The translations under genes were made by a program, and so were the position numbers. From assembly GCA_039000515.1 (NCBI GenBank), contig JBCFYV010000592.1, positions 90,527-154,526 of the forward strand: a stretch of DNA of 64,000 bases, written 5' to 3'. This DNA is from Timema cristinae. Lineage: Eukaryota; Arthropoda; Insecta; Phasmatodea; Timematidae. The notes beneath the pieces are model-generated. The model was given only the letters and a program-made list of their open reading frames with translations, ran no database searches and was not told where the DNA came from. Below are positions 51,546 through 64,000 of this stretch, piece by piece; the first letter of the stretch is position 1, and every line of letters starts with the position of its first letter.

Positions 51546-54500
51546 TATTTTTTTTTTTTTTAAGCTGGTAGAGTTTGCCTTGGAACAACATTACATTAAA
51601 ATTTTTCAACACAATGTTTAAAACTTTTCATATATAAGGGTAAGTGATTTTTTGTGATTTTTTTCATTTTAGGGTAAATTGATGTTTTTGATTAAAAATT
51701 TAGTAATTTAGTTTTTTTTACCCCTTCCTTTTTTTTAAAATTGAAAGTTTTTTTAAAAAAAAAACTTATCACCACTAACCGCTAAATATTTCTACAGAAC
51801 AAAATTTTAAAAATTTTTGTTGTTTTCCGTGTAAATACGAAGTAATTTATAAAAAAAGGTTTTTTGTTTTTTTGTGCGTTATTTTTTGTTTTAACTTTTA
51901 TTTACTAACTTTAAAAAAAGGGGATAAATTAAATGGGTTTTTTTTGGGGGGTTCAATGATTCCTCAATATAATTTTTTTTTGGGTCTATCCCCAAAAGTT
52001 GTTGAAAGATGCCCGGGGAAACTAAATCGAATGCCCAACGTTTAATAAAGCTAGAATGTTAAAGTGTCCCGGACGGAAACTTAGCCCAAAAGAGGGTAGA
52101 AGCTTTAAAAGGTAATTTGGCGCAAAGCAGAGAAACCCAAAAAATCAAAAGAAGCGCTTTCTGGGTTCCGCGGCTTCCAGGCCAAAGAAAAATTCAAGTT
52201 CGGGAGGAGGGGAAAAATCGCGGCAGGCCCCGCTTGAGAGTGATTTAGCGGTGTCAAACTATAGAGGAAGCAAGCCCAAGCTGTGTTGCTGAAAGAATGG
52301 CACTGCGGGGGAAAAATCTTGAATAAAAACGGGGAACTTTTTTGAACATGCTGCTTTAAAAATACATGAAACCCCCCGATTTACGCGTCATGGGCAAAAA
52401 AATTAAGGGATGGACAAAGAGTTTTGTTATGCGGAGGTTAAAAAAGGGGGGGGGGGAAAAATCCGGGGATTTTTGTTTGGTGGAAAGTAAATTTTTCCCG
52501 AATACCGGGAAACCAGTGCAAACTTTAAAAAGCTTTTCTTAGTGAGAAAAAAGAGTCACGTCGCTTTTTGAAAAACTTGAAAATAAATAGTTGCTTCCAA
52601 GACGTCTTTGGGTGGGGTGGTCTTTTCCAGCCGGGGATTTTCACCACATTTATTTTTAAAGGGACAAGTGTCCCCAAAAAATTCGGATCACGCTCGCTGC
52701 GCCAAATACAGACCCAAAATTTTTTTAGAATTTTTTTGGAGATAAAGTCAGAAACTGATAGGCGCGTTGCATTGCCCCAGAGGGAAGTATGGATTTTTTT
52801 TTTAGGGGCCGTCTTTCCCCCAAAAGCCCCCCGGGGGAGGGGGGGCCCCCATTTTCGGGCGTTTCAAAAAAACGGGAGAAATTTAAGGCAAGTCATACCT
52901 ATAGGTGAAGGGACGGCGGCAAATTTGGGACCCCGCAAAGTTGGGAAAAAAGAGTATGTTGGAACCGGGTAGTCCCTTAGCTAGGTTATGACGAGGTTGG
53001 GGGGACCTGACGTTTTTAAACCCCAAAAATAAAAATTTCCGCTTTTTTTTTCCCCCTTTCCAAAAAAAACGCCCAACAAGCAATTTGAAAGGGAGCAAGT
53101 GAGAAAGCTCTTTTGATTTTTTGTTTTGGGTAAATCCCTTTTTAAAAATTTTTTTAATTTAGTTTAAAATTAATAGGTGTCAAAATTGTTTATATAAAGA
53201 GTGAAATTAAAAAAATATCAGTAAACAAAATATGTAAAATAAATGTATTTTTTTTATTGTCTTTTTTCATAATGTTTGATGTAAAGATTAAAAAAACCGT
53301 ACCCAGAAATAGAATGTTTGTTTTGAAAAAACTATTTATTTCTGGGGGGTTTTTTTTTAGGCTTATATTAAGAAAAAAAGCTTCCATATATCCCTATTTA
53401 GTAAAAAAAAAAATGTTTTCACTAAAATAAAAAAATGTAAAAAAAAAAATTTTGGTTTTGAACTTTTAAGAAAAATATTTAGGCCTATTTTTTATAAACG
53501 GGGGGAAAAAAAAAAAAAGGGGTATAAAAAACAATTATCACAAGTGTGAAATGAAAAAATAGTTGCAGTTTTAATGGGCCAAAAAAAAATTTTAAACAAA
53601 ACCTTTTTTTTGCTTTTATGGGCCCAAAAAATCAGAAGGGGGAGGGGTGTTGGGACAAGGGGGAGTTTCAAAAATTTGGTTTCCCCTTGGGTTTTCCCAC
53701 GGGAAGCTAAGGGGTCCAAGGGGGCCCCTTTAATGCAACCCAAAAAGGGGGAAAAAAATTTAAAAACCCCGTTTTAATGAAGGGGGGCCCTGAAAAATGG
53801 GGGGAAAAGGGGGAAAAAGGGTTTAATGACAATTTAACAAAAAATCATACTGAAAAAAAAAATTTTTTTGGTTTTTAAAAATTTTAAAAAAATTCCCGTT
53901 TGTTTTAATTTTAAAAACGGTCTTTTTTTTTTTTTTTAAATTTTTTTTAAATTATTTTATTCCTTTATTTTTGGGCTTTAAAATATTTTTTTTAAAAAGT
54001 AAAAATTGGTTCATAAAATGCCCCCCCCCCCCCTAAAAAATTAAAAAGTTTGCGACCCTAGGGTTTTTTTAGTAGTGTTATTCAAAGTGGGGTATTAGTT
54101 GAAAAATGACAGAAAAGAAAATTAAAAAAAATAGAAAAATTTTTTTTTTAAATTACACCATCATTAAAAAAAAAAATAGATGAGGTCAAATTTTTTGTTG
54201 TTCCTATTTTTTTCCCTTCTATAAAATTTTTTTTTTCATAACAAACTCTTATTTGCCTTGCTTTGTTAAAAACCCCAAAATTTTAGTCCTTTTTTTCCCG
54301 TCTTTGGGGGGGTTTTACCCAAAAATTTATATTTTTTGAAAAAAACCTTTAACTTACTTGGGTTTTTTTTAGGGGCCCCAAAACTTTTTTTTAAAATGTG
54401 GGGTTTAAATAAATAAAAAAATAGGGAAAAATATTTTAAAAAAAGTTTCAAAAAGTTTAATTTAAAAAAAATTTTTTTAAATTCGGGGAAATTTTTTTTG

Positions 54501-57500
54501 TATTGAGTCCCCAATTAAATTACAAACAAGACCCTGAAAAAAAATAAAAAATTTGATTTTTTTTGTAATGTTTTGTTTTTTAAAAATTTTGAAAAAAATT
54601 TTTTTTCCCAAAAATAATAAATTTATAAGAAAAAAACATTACATTTTTTTAAGAACGAATACACCTTTGTTCTTAATAGGGTTTTTTTTTTCCCCCCGTA
54701 AAAAATTTTTTTTTTAAACCCAAAAAAAGGGGTTTTTTTCTAAAAGGGTTTCCCCGAAAGATAGTAAACTTTTTAAAATTTTTTTTCCCTTAAAAAAAAG
54801 CCACAAATTTGATGTCATTTTTTTTTTACACGTAAAAAAAAATTTGGAAAACCCTTTTAGTTTCTACTGTTTGGGGGCCTTGGGGAAAACCCAAAACAGG
54901 GGGCTAAAAGGGAGAAAAGGGGTAAAGTAAAAATAGGACTAGGCCAAAGTGGAATAAAAAGGTGGTGGGGGGAAAAAAATGCGGGGGGGGAGGTTTTTTT
55001 CCCAAAAAAGACACAGCCAGTTTAAAAATGTTCATTTTATATGATTTTTATGTGAAATTTTAAAAATATTTTTTTAAATTTAAAAAGAGAAAAAATATAT
55101 TTTCTCTTTTTTATTTAAAAGAAGATAAAGTTTTTTTATTAAATATATATTTTTATATAAAATTCCTTTATTTTAAAGGGGGTTAAAAAAAGTAAATTAG
55201 GTCCTTTAAATTAATTTTTAAAAAAATAAAACTTTTGCTTTAACCCCTTATAAAAAAAAAAACCCCCGATTTTAAAAAAAAAAAAATTTTTTTTGGAAAT
55301 TCGTTTTGGGAAAATGCCAGCACGCCCCAAATTTGCGGCCCTTGGGGGGGGCACTTGATTGTTTTTCTCCCGGGGGGCGGGGGGAAATTCTTAAAACCTT
55401 TTTTTGGGGCTCTTCAAATTCCGGGGGGGGGCCATCTTTGTTTTAAAAAGCACAAGCTTTTTTTTCGGCCATTTTTGGGGGGGGGCGTTTTTTGGGGATT
55501 TTTTCCCCTTTAAAAGACCCCCCTTCGCCCTTTTCACCCCAAAAGCCCTCAACAAAATTTTTTTGTTGACAGTGGCAAGTGTGTAGGCCCTTCGGGGGAA
55601 ACAAGCGGAGCGTTTCGTTTTGGGGGTCTGGGGAAGGGGTTTAAAAATCCCCCGGGGTGCCTGGGAAAAATTAAAAAATTTCATCATAAATATAAAAAAA
55701 TTTTAAAAATGTTAAAAATATAGTTTCCTTTTTTTATACAAAAAAAAATTTCCCCCAAAAAATTTTTTTTTTTAAAGGGGAAAAAAAATTTTTTTGCACG
55801 AAAAATTTAAAAAAAAAAACGTTAAAATTTCCCGATGTGTATAAAAACATTAAAATTTTAGAAATTTCAGCCCAAAATATTTTTTTTACAATTTTTTTTG
55901 AAGTATCTTGTTTGTCCGGGGAAATTTTTTTGTTTAGAAATTTTTTAAACAAAAGGCCGCTTTAAAATTTTTTACTCTTGGTCTTGCAGTCCCTGGACCC
56001 AACCCCCCTTTTTTTTTTTTAAAAAAAAATGAAGCTTTTTAAAAATTTTTTAAAAATTCCCGCTTTTAAGGTGCAAAACCCTTCATTAATAGGGGTTTTC
56101 TAAATTTTTTAAAAAGCAGACCCCTGCAGGGGTAAAATTTTACACAATGTTAATGACAGGGCAAACTTGCTTTTTACTAAAATAAGGGTTTTTTTTCTGG
56201 TTTTTCCTTTCCCAAAAACCCCGATTTTAAATGTTAAAATTTTTAAAAAAAAAATTTTTTGCATAAAAAATTCACCATAAGTTATGAATTTAAAAAAAGG
56301 AAAATTTTAAAAAAATTTCAAAAACACTGTTTCAAATTTTTATTAATTTTGGGGTTTTATGTAAAAAAAATGGGGAAAAGACAGACTTTTTAAAAACTGC
56401 CCCCCCACAAAATTTTTCAAACATTGCTTCTTACTTTTCCCCCCCATTTTTATTTTTAAAAAGGGAAAAAAAAAGGGTTCGAAATTCATTTTAAATTGAA
56501 TTGAAATTTTCTAATTATGGTTTAAAAAAAAAAAAAATAAATTATTTTTTTGTATCTTGTAAAGCCCCCTTTAAAAGTTTAAAAACAATTGACAGAAATA
56601 ACCCAAAAAATTATGTAAATTTTTGATCTGGGTATTTTTAAAAAAATACCTAGAAACCCGTTTTTTTGATTCCCATCTGGTATACCCCTTTTTCCCAAAA
56701 TTTTCCTGGACCCCCGTACGAAAGATGAATGGGAGCCCCCCTCCGGGGGCAGGGGTTTGGAAACAATGTGCAAAATTTGTGGGTTTTTAGTACAAAACCC
56801 AACCAAAAAATTAAAAGATCATTAGTATATTCCCCTTTATGTAGTACATTATTTTTTCACCCAAAAAGAAATTTTAAAAAAAAAGGGAATAAATAATTTT
56901 TTCTATGGGTGGTAAAGTACACTTTTTCAACTCGAGGCTAACCGAATTTTATAGTAAACCCCTTTATGGACCCCCTTAGGTTTTTAAAAAAATTTCCCGT
57001 GTTTGTTTTTTTTTAAAAAGGTTTTGTTCACAGTTTTCTTAGAACCCGTTATTTTTTTGGGGTTTTTAAAAAAAATTTGGTCTAGCTTTTGGGGGTTTTT
57101 TTTACCAATTTTTTGGAGTTTGGGGGTGAAAATTTTTTGTTTCTATTCAGGCAGGGGTTTTGTTTTTTGAAAGGTGTTTCATCATAAAATCTGTTATTTT
57201 AGAGAAAATTTTTAAAAATTTTTTCTTTAAAGATATTAATCTTTATGAGGGGTCTGTTTATTGCAAAGGGGTTTTTTTAAAAATGTTTTTATATTTTGAA
57301 AAATTTTTTATTATAACTTTTAAAATTTTTTCACTTATTGGGACTTTTTAAAGAACAAAAAATAAACTTATATTTGGGACATGGGTGGAGTAAAGCCCCA
57401 TTAGCCTAGTCTAACCGACCATTGGCCACGAGGCGGGTATCTTATTTTGTTTGGAAAACCCCTTTTGTAAATGTATTAATAATGACCAAAAATGTGACAT

Positions 57501-58089
57501 AATATAAAGTATAGCTAAAAAAATTTAAACCCCCACTGAAACTCCTGAAAACCCCCAGGTAAGAAACTAGTGTTTTAAATACCACCCCCGTGACTTTTTT
57601 TGGCTATAAAGTAAATCCCTTTCCTAAAAAAAAAAACCCCAAAAATTTCTAAATTTTTGCTGGGGTCCTAATTTTTTTAGGAAAGTGATTTTTGTTTGCT
57701 CTTCACAAGGTTTGTTTAAGTCACGATGCTGTTTCTTATTTAAAGGCGAAAAATCACGTATGAAGCATAGACGAGTATCTAACAAGGGCGTCACAACAGA
57801 GTACAAAATTTACAAAAACGAATTTCAGCAGGAGGTTTAGTTTACTGTGTTTAAAAATAAAGCAAAATTTTTGGGTTTTTTTTTTTTTGTAAAAAAATAA
57901 TAATTTGTATTCGTTAGTATTTGTGTGTGTTTTTATTTTTTAAACCAAAATTTTAAACCCCCAAAGGGAAAAAAATTTAACTCTAAATCACTATTAACCT
58001 AGCCTAGGCCTGTTCTTTCAATTAAAAGTATGAAGCAAATATTGTTTACCTATTATCTACATAGATAAGTTATTGTTTTTGGGTTTAAA

Positions 58090-58740
58090 AAAGATCAAAC
58101 TTACTGGTTTTTTTTTTGCCTTTGTTTTCGAAGGTCTGAGGAACTTTATCCACCCTTTCAGACAATGCTGGGTAATTAAAAGGTAATGCTTCTAACCAGT
58201 TGCTCAAGATTTTTGACTTTAAAACCCCAAAAAAATCTTGACCCCCTGCCGTTGATAGTGCCCTCGCAAAAAAACTAATTGCAGTGAGAACCTGAACAAA
58301 TAACATATAATCAACTTTGCGTTAAAAATATAGCTCTAACAAACATTCAATCATATTTACCAAAAAAACCTTTAAAATAAATTAAATTTACGCTTTAAAC
58401 TTTATTGTGGATGCAAGAATACATTTAATTTAACAAAGTCAAATCAAAATAAAGCATGTTATATTTTTGGGTTTAAAGTTGCAGCATAAACCCTAATTAA
58501 AATTTTATTTATTACCTGATTTTGGACAGGGAAACGGGTTTCTGCTTGGCCTTCCAAATGGGGAGGAGCATTTCGCAGAGATCAAGGGGCCCTCTTTTAG
58601 ACATGCGAAACAGTGTTTGAAATTATTTCACGCAGTTCAAAGGGGGTTTTGATGTCTCTTAGCTTTCCTGCGGTAATTTTTTAAACCTTTTTTGTCGGCC
58701 TTCTTTGTATTTTCCCATACGTAGCAGTCTCCAATCTTCC
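58090..58740 (-). pseudogene. PIF/Harbinger-type transposase fragment, two exons
   Basis: On the minus strand an N-terminal exon (58740-58516) ends with a LDLCEMLLPIW segment before an AG|GTAAT donor. The next exon opens after a TTGTTCAG acceptor (58292) with VLTAISFFA and continues through QDFFGVLKSK, ALSERVDKVPQTFE and then a possible GTAAGT donor near 58106. The LTA.SFFA...Q...G segment resembles the region before the DDE core of HARBI1-like transposases. The catalytic part is not found. The exon junction is out of phase by one or two bases. Confidence 0.4.
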
Positions 58741-59299
58741 TATCTAAAACCAAAATTTTAAAATTTTGGGGAAATTATTTTTTATTGATTTTACATAACA
58801 ATCAAATTTATCCAAGTGTTCATTTTCTAATATTTATGGCCTATTTTTAAACCTTTTAAATTCTGCTAAAACTAATATTTTTCTTTGTTGAAAAATCTGC
58901 AAAAAGTTTATGTTTACATTATTCAATTCAACCTATAAATTAAAAATATATACAAATACTTAAGTAATATATTTAAAATAGCTAGAAATTGTTACCAACG
59001 TGCACGAAAATTAAATGACCAGTTTAAACAACTTTAACAGTAACCATAATAAATTTTGTATTTTAAATCAAATTGTAACAACCAAAAAGGGAAAAAGCTA
59101 CATTCATCAATTTTGATAAAAAAATCAAAAACTACAAATTTATATTTTTTTAGCAATATTATTGTTCTTACCGATTGCAAAAACTAAAAACAAAAACCCT
59201 TACAGTTGTAAAAAAAAAAATACTACAGGGAATAAAGTAAATATGCTAATCAATAAAAATGATGAACAACTAAAAAACAACTTTTGAGGCCGTCTTATA

Positions 59300-62200
59300 T
59301 TGGTCGGCAAATGGGTTGCCGCGATCGTAGACGCGCTAAAAAGATTCTACTCTCAATTCTGCCCAAAAACGCCCCCAAGGATTACAGTCACCTTATTGTC
59401 GGCAGAGGGGATCCGTACTTGCCTTTCAGGGGTTGAAAGAAAAAACGTTTCTAAAAAAACGGGGATATTTAACGAACATAATATTTTAATTAAGGAAAAT
59501 TTTTAAAGCCGGAGAATAGCCCGATAGAGTGCAAGGTGGTTATTCCCCAAACCTGTTCCACGCGGGGGAACACAGCGGGGGTACAATGCACCCCCACAAA
59601 AAGACGTAGCAGCCATCGTGGGGGTAAGTGAACATAAACCAGCAGGGACATCGTGCTACGGTGCGGGTTAAACCTGTCCGCTTGCTGAACCACAGGTTTT
59701 ACGATCCCCACGTACTCAAAAATTTTTTGGAAGGGGTAGGGAAAAATATCACTTTTTAAATTCTCAAAAAATTCCCCAAACTGGCCAGCCTGTCCAAAAA
59801 AAAGTCTCCCCTATGGATTTTTATGCATTTTATACATTATGGTCGAGACGATTTTAATTTTTAATTTTTCATGCAGGGAACTGTTACTCTATTCCTGGTC
59901 GAATGTATGTGAAGATTAAAAGTGAACGTTTGAGGGATTATCATTGAATCAAAGTAAATTTGGGCGGAACTAGGCATTTGAGGAGCTGTGAGGAATGACG
60001 CGCATTCATCCGAAAAAAAATTTGGGACAGATGGTGATTCTTAATCAACATTTGTTAATGCCCCCGGTATCTTCACATGTAACCCAAAAAACCTTTTCGT
60101 TTTGTCCCGACTACGGCCCCCAAATTTTCATCAGTTGACGTTAACCCTCTTTGGGGAAAAGATAAATAAAGAGCATCAAAAGGCCGACGCTACGACCCCC
60201 AAACCCCATTGCCAGAGTGTTTAAAATAAAAGTAAAACAAATTTAATTGATCACGAAAGAAAGAATGTTTTTCGAGTCCCCTGATTATGTATCGATAGAG
60301 TGGGAGAAACCCCGGGTTAACCCCGCCCTATTTTATGTGGGTTAAAAAAAAAAATTACGGGCCCAAAAGTAGTCAATTTTCAGGCTGAAAATTTCCCGAC
60401 CAAGACGGACAAAACACTACACAAAAAAGTGGGCAAAATATGATCCAGGCCCGTGGTGCGCAAAGCAAGCATCTCCCCGGGGGTTTTTGAATGGTAAATG
60501 AAAAGAAAAACCCCGAGTGCCATAAAAGGCAGCAGACAATGAAAAGGATACCCTTCTTCCCGGGTAGAGCAAGACAAGATGGAGGCGCACAGCCATCATA
60601 AAAACCGGCGGGAAAGGTTTCGGTAACAATGTGGTTGCCTTTTAATCACCTGATTCAAAAATATTTTATGCCCTTTTTAAAGTGGAGTTTTGCGCTCAGT
60701 CCAGGGTATCAAATACATTTTTTAAATTTTCAACAAAGGGGGAGTGACAGGCAATTTTTCACGTTAGGCAAGTAGGCAAGTGAAAATGATCCTAAAAATA
60801 AGTGCAAACGTTCAGGGGTGGCCAGTACGTAAGGATTAAGGCGGTGTGGGGGATTTGGGCTTACCATGCACGAGAACACCCACTGTAGTCCCCCGGCAGT
60901 GCACCCGCCCAATGGGGAGCGCGTTTACTTCAAAGAGCAAAATTTCGGTGAAAGAATCACGGGCCCCCTAGAACGACTTGACGGCATTCTTCCCCCCTCT
61001 CCAAAAAAGATAAATTTTTCATAAACCTTGCACTTTCTGAAGTGCCCCGATACTATACCCTTGAAAAAAACCCCCGGAATAGAATGGAACGCCCCGTAAA
61101 GGAACACCTACGAGGGTGGCCAGGGGTGAAGGCTGGGGTGCACTGGGTCGGATATTACAGCATGTTAGAATAGGGTGTATGTTTGCGATGTTTCTCAATA
61201 TTGTCCCGGGGCCCCAAAGAGTTTCGAAATCTAAAATCTGTGGATCGCCAAGAGCTTGCCTGTTTAGAGAAGCATGCGAGGTGTCGGACTTTTGGGAAAA
61301 AGACAACAAGGAAAGCGACATTGGACGAAACGTGTTATTCCTCACCTGTAAAAAATTTGAGAGATGTTTGTAAATTATGTGACCTGCGGATCATAACCTA
61401 AAAAACTGTGGGATAGATACAAAAAAGCAATTTTAGAGGATATTTTCTCACAGAATTACAAGGAGCGAAAGAAATTTAATCTTAACGAAGCATTGAAAAT
61501 TTCGAAGATAAAATCATTTTTTTGACAGGAAAGGGACTCGCAGATTTTGGTTTTCCTACACCGGCAAAAAATGGAGATTGTTAGCAGTAGTCAAGTGTTT
61601 TAACTACGATGCCACGGGATACAGGCTCATTTAAGCATGATACCACGTTTTCTTCCGAGCAAAACACATTTTGATACTATTTGCAGCGCAACAAAGTGAA
61701 GAAGAGGGGTTCATCGTGCGACTTTGCTCTGCGTGGGAAGGACTGACACCTATTTTTTTAAATTTCCGTTAGTCTTGCAAGCGAAGAAAATCCAAAAGAA
61801 TATCACAAGAGAGTGGGTTTCGGTGTCTTATCAGAAGTGCAAGTGGGAGAGTGCACAATGTCCCCACAAGAAGGCGGGTAGAAGCGTTAAAAACCCTGGC
61901 CTGCGGATATCCGTAGCAACGAACGCGATGGACGGAGTGGTGTTTTGCTGATGGGGTTTCAGACAGACCTACGTGTTGTTGAGAGGGGTACTCCAGCAGA
62001 GAAAAAAATGCTTGCCCCCAAGGCATCCCATGGGGCTAAGTTGGAAACTTTTCTGTGCAATATGAGGGTCCAGCTTTAAACGACCCAAAAATCTGGGGGC
62101 ATATGCAAAATAACGGCGCAAAATTGGGAGGGTCCTTAAAAAACCCAAAGAAGGGGCAAAAAATTTTTTTTACGACGGAATTTTTCAACCCCTAACATTG

Positions 62201-62820
62201 GAGGAGCAGCGCTCATTTCTAAAGGTTCCCCAAATACAAGCCAACTGTCTAACGAAGAGTGGGGTGTGAGAGAGCAGTATTGTACCAAAAAATGACTCTG
62301 TAAAAAAAAATTAAAAAAAAAATATTGACGGTTTAGTCGGTGAAACAAAAGTATACGTCGTGATCCCTAGTGGCAAGTGATGATATACAACCTATCCGTA
62401 AATTTTTAAAATCATTTGGAATTTTAGGTGTGCCCCCTACTTCTTGAATTGAAAATCGGAACCCCCTTTTGTGATGCGTAATCTTGATGGGCCCCAGATT
62501 GTGCAATGTACCGATTAGCATCTTGGCTGGGGAAAAGTCATAAGGCTTCTATAATCACGGGAGGATCTAAAGGGGATGAAGTTTTGATTCCCTTGATTCC
62601 TATTATTCCCAACAACTGCCTTTTCAATTTTTAAAGTTACGTTTCCACTGAAAATGGCTTTTTTATGACTATCAACAAAACACAGGACCAACTTAAAAGT
62701 ACGGAATCACTTAACACTACATGTTTCCACACGGTCACCCGTATGTACCTGTTCTAGGTATGAGTGCTCGAAATTACATGTACTTTCCGAAAAAACAAAA
62801 ATTTCAACGTCGACAAAACA
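59300..62820. other. mixed-composition region, no gene recognised
   Basis: Composition is less AT-rich than the tracts on either side, and short frames occur on both strands. The longest (61019-61345 minus, 61183-61401 plus) give no family match by eye. It may be decayed transposon coding sequence. Confidence 0.35.
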
Positions 62821-63720
62821 TTTTTTTTTTAATATATAAATGAAAAAGTAAAACTTACTAATTTTAAAAGAAAAAATTTGTTTTTATGTTATAATGTGAT
62901 TTAAATTTTTTTTATTTAAAAATTTGTGGGTTAATATTTTGTAATTAAAGTAAATATAATTGTGAAAATAGTTTCATACTAAATAAAAATAAATTGATGT
63001 AAATTTTAGCTAGTAAAGCAAAAAAAATTATTTATTTATTTATTTTTTTTATAATTTAAATAGGGAAAAAATTTAAAATATTTAATTAATAATTGATAAC
63101 TTTAATAAATTTATTTTTTTTAATACGAAATATTTTAAAAGGGGAAAAAAAAAATGTTTAAGTCAAGTTAGCATCTACGGCAAAATTTTTAGCTAGAACT
63201 AAGAAAAAAGCATAGAATTTGAAAAAAAAAAAAGTTTGATTAATGAATTTTTTTTAATAATTAAAAGAGTTATCAAATATTCGGGGGGAAGCCCCGGGCG
63301 GGTAAGAGCTGTCAATTATAAAAATTTTAAATTTTTTTTTAAAAAATTTTTAATCCCTAATTGTAAAAATAAATAAATAAATTTAAAAAAAAAATCGAAT
63401 ACATAGCTAAAATCACATCATATTTTTTATAAATTTGATGAAATAGTACACTATACATTTACTTTAAATTTCAAAATAAAAATCACAAATTCTTAAATAA
63501 CATCGTTTCAATACATTATAATATATATTTATTATTATTTAAAACAAAGGTTGGGAAAAGTCCCGTATGTATTCCCGGGAAATTTTCTACCAATGACAAA
63601 TATTCATTCGAATCCGTTAGCAGTTTTGGCGTGATTGGTAAAAAAATCCCAAAAACACAAACTTTGCATTTATAATATTAGTAAATTAGTTCAAGATTTT
63701 TTTTTTTTCCCTCCCCCATA
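62821..63720 (-). repeat. AT-rich tract with inverted partner of the 51.3-kb repeat
   Basis: On the minus strand ATGCAAAGTTTGTGTTTTTG, TCACGCCAAAACTGCTAACG and CATTCG-type sequence (63600-63690) mirror the repeat at 51310-51400. A GGGGGGAAGCCCCGGGCGGG block at 63282 mirrors 51137. No gene is seen to the window end. Confidence 0.45.
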
Positions 63721-64000
63721 TTATTTAAAGTTGTAAAAATTTTATACATGACGTATAATTTTAAAAAAAAAACAATAGATATTTAGAAAGAACTAAAACC
63801 AATTTAAATCGTGTGTCTAACAACAAATAATGAAAAAAGGGCTAGCGAAAATTTTAAATTGTGTTTTAAAAAAGAATGTCTAAAAGCATTGTTTGAAAAC
63901 AAAATCTTTTGTTATAGTTCAATTGGGCCTGAAAGCGTGGCAGCATCAATTAACTGGGGCTGTAACCGCCTCTCGGAGTGTACCTCAAAAATAACTGTAG

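Larger units (their letters stand above)
51100..62900. other. homopolymer-rich tract, probably a poorly polished consensus
   Basis: Blocks such as a T run followed at once by an A run, or G then A then T, follow each other for kilobases. They are densest from about 52.4 to 57.4 kb. All four bases are affected, unlike biological AT-richness. Open frames here (for example 52568-52972, 55391-55687, 61019-61345) are dominated by Lys, Phe, Gly and Pro from the runs and have no recognisable domains. I do not annotate genes from them. Confidence 0.6.

Noticed and set aside
52568..52972. 134-codon frame as a gene.
   Set aside because: It depends on homopolymer-laden sequence of doubtful quality and has no recognisable motif.

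Overview
The window is eukaryotic, non-host-gene DNA made almost entirely of mobile elements. Spliced transposon genes, tRNA-derived SINE-like repeats, Ty3/gypsy-type LTR retrotransposons and a Polinton/Maverick all point to an invertebrate animal genome. I cannot name the species. No conventional host gene is supported.

The best-resolved structure is a nested insertion. A Ty3/gypsy-type retrotransposon (element 1, 3127-29565, plus strand) is flanked by a 4-bp duplication GTCC. Its left LTR is split by a Polinton of about 18.2 kb (3742-21981). The Polinton has long terminal inverted repeats, AG...CT ends and a 6-bp duplication CTCAAC. The right LTR (27940-29565) still carries the uninterrupted target site, so the order of insertion is certain.

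The Polinton's structural genes run left to right: a small spliced acidic-protein gene (6277-7491), protein-primed DNA polymerase B, packaging ATPase, a small basic protein, a conserved unknown protein, chromodomain integrase, penton-type capsid protein, a protein-VI-like basic protein, major capsid protein, an orphan protein, adenovirus-type protease and a last unknown protein. The ATPase, the 216-aa unknown protein, the penton protein and the major capsid protein are open. Polymerase, integrase, protease and four small genes each carry one or two breaks. The copy therefore looks unable to replicate or integrate itself, unless some one-base indels are consensus errors.

Element 2 (30322-39380, minus strand) is a second Ty3/gypsy-type element related to element 1. 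Its LTRs differ by about five copies of a 65-bp tandem repeat. It lies beside remnants of a second, diverged Polinton-like gene (39.4-39.9 kb). Next come a repeat field (40.2-43.0 kb), a badly decayed B-family DNA polymerase of another lineage (43.5-46.45 kb, minus) and a 3.7-kb imperfect palindrome (about 46.4-50.1 kb).

From about 51.1 kb to 62.9 kb the sequence changes character. It is packed with abutting runs of A, T, G and C that look like a poorly polished consensus. Only a probable PIF/Harbinger transposase fragment (58.1-58.7 kb, minus) can be picked out there.
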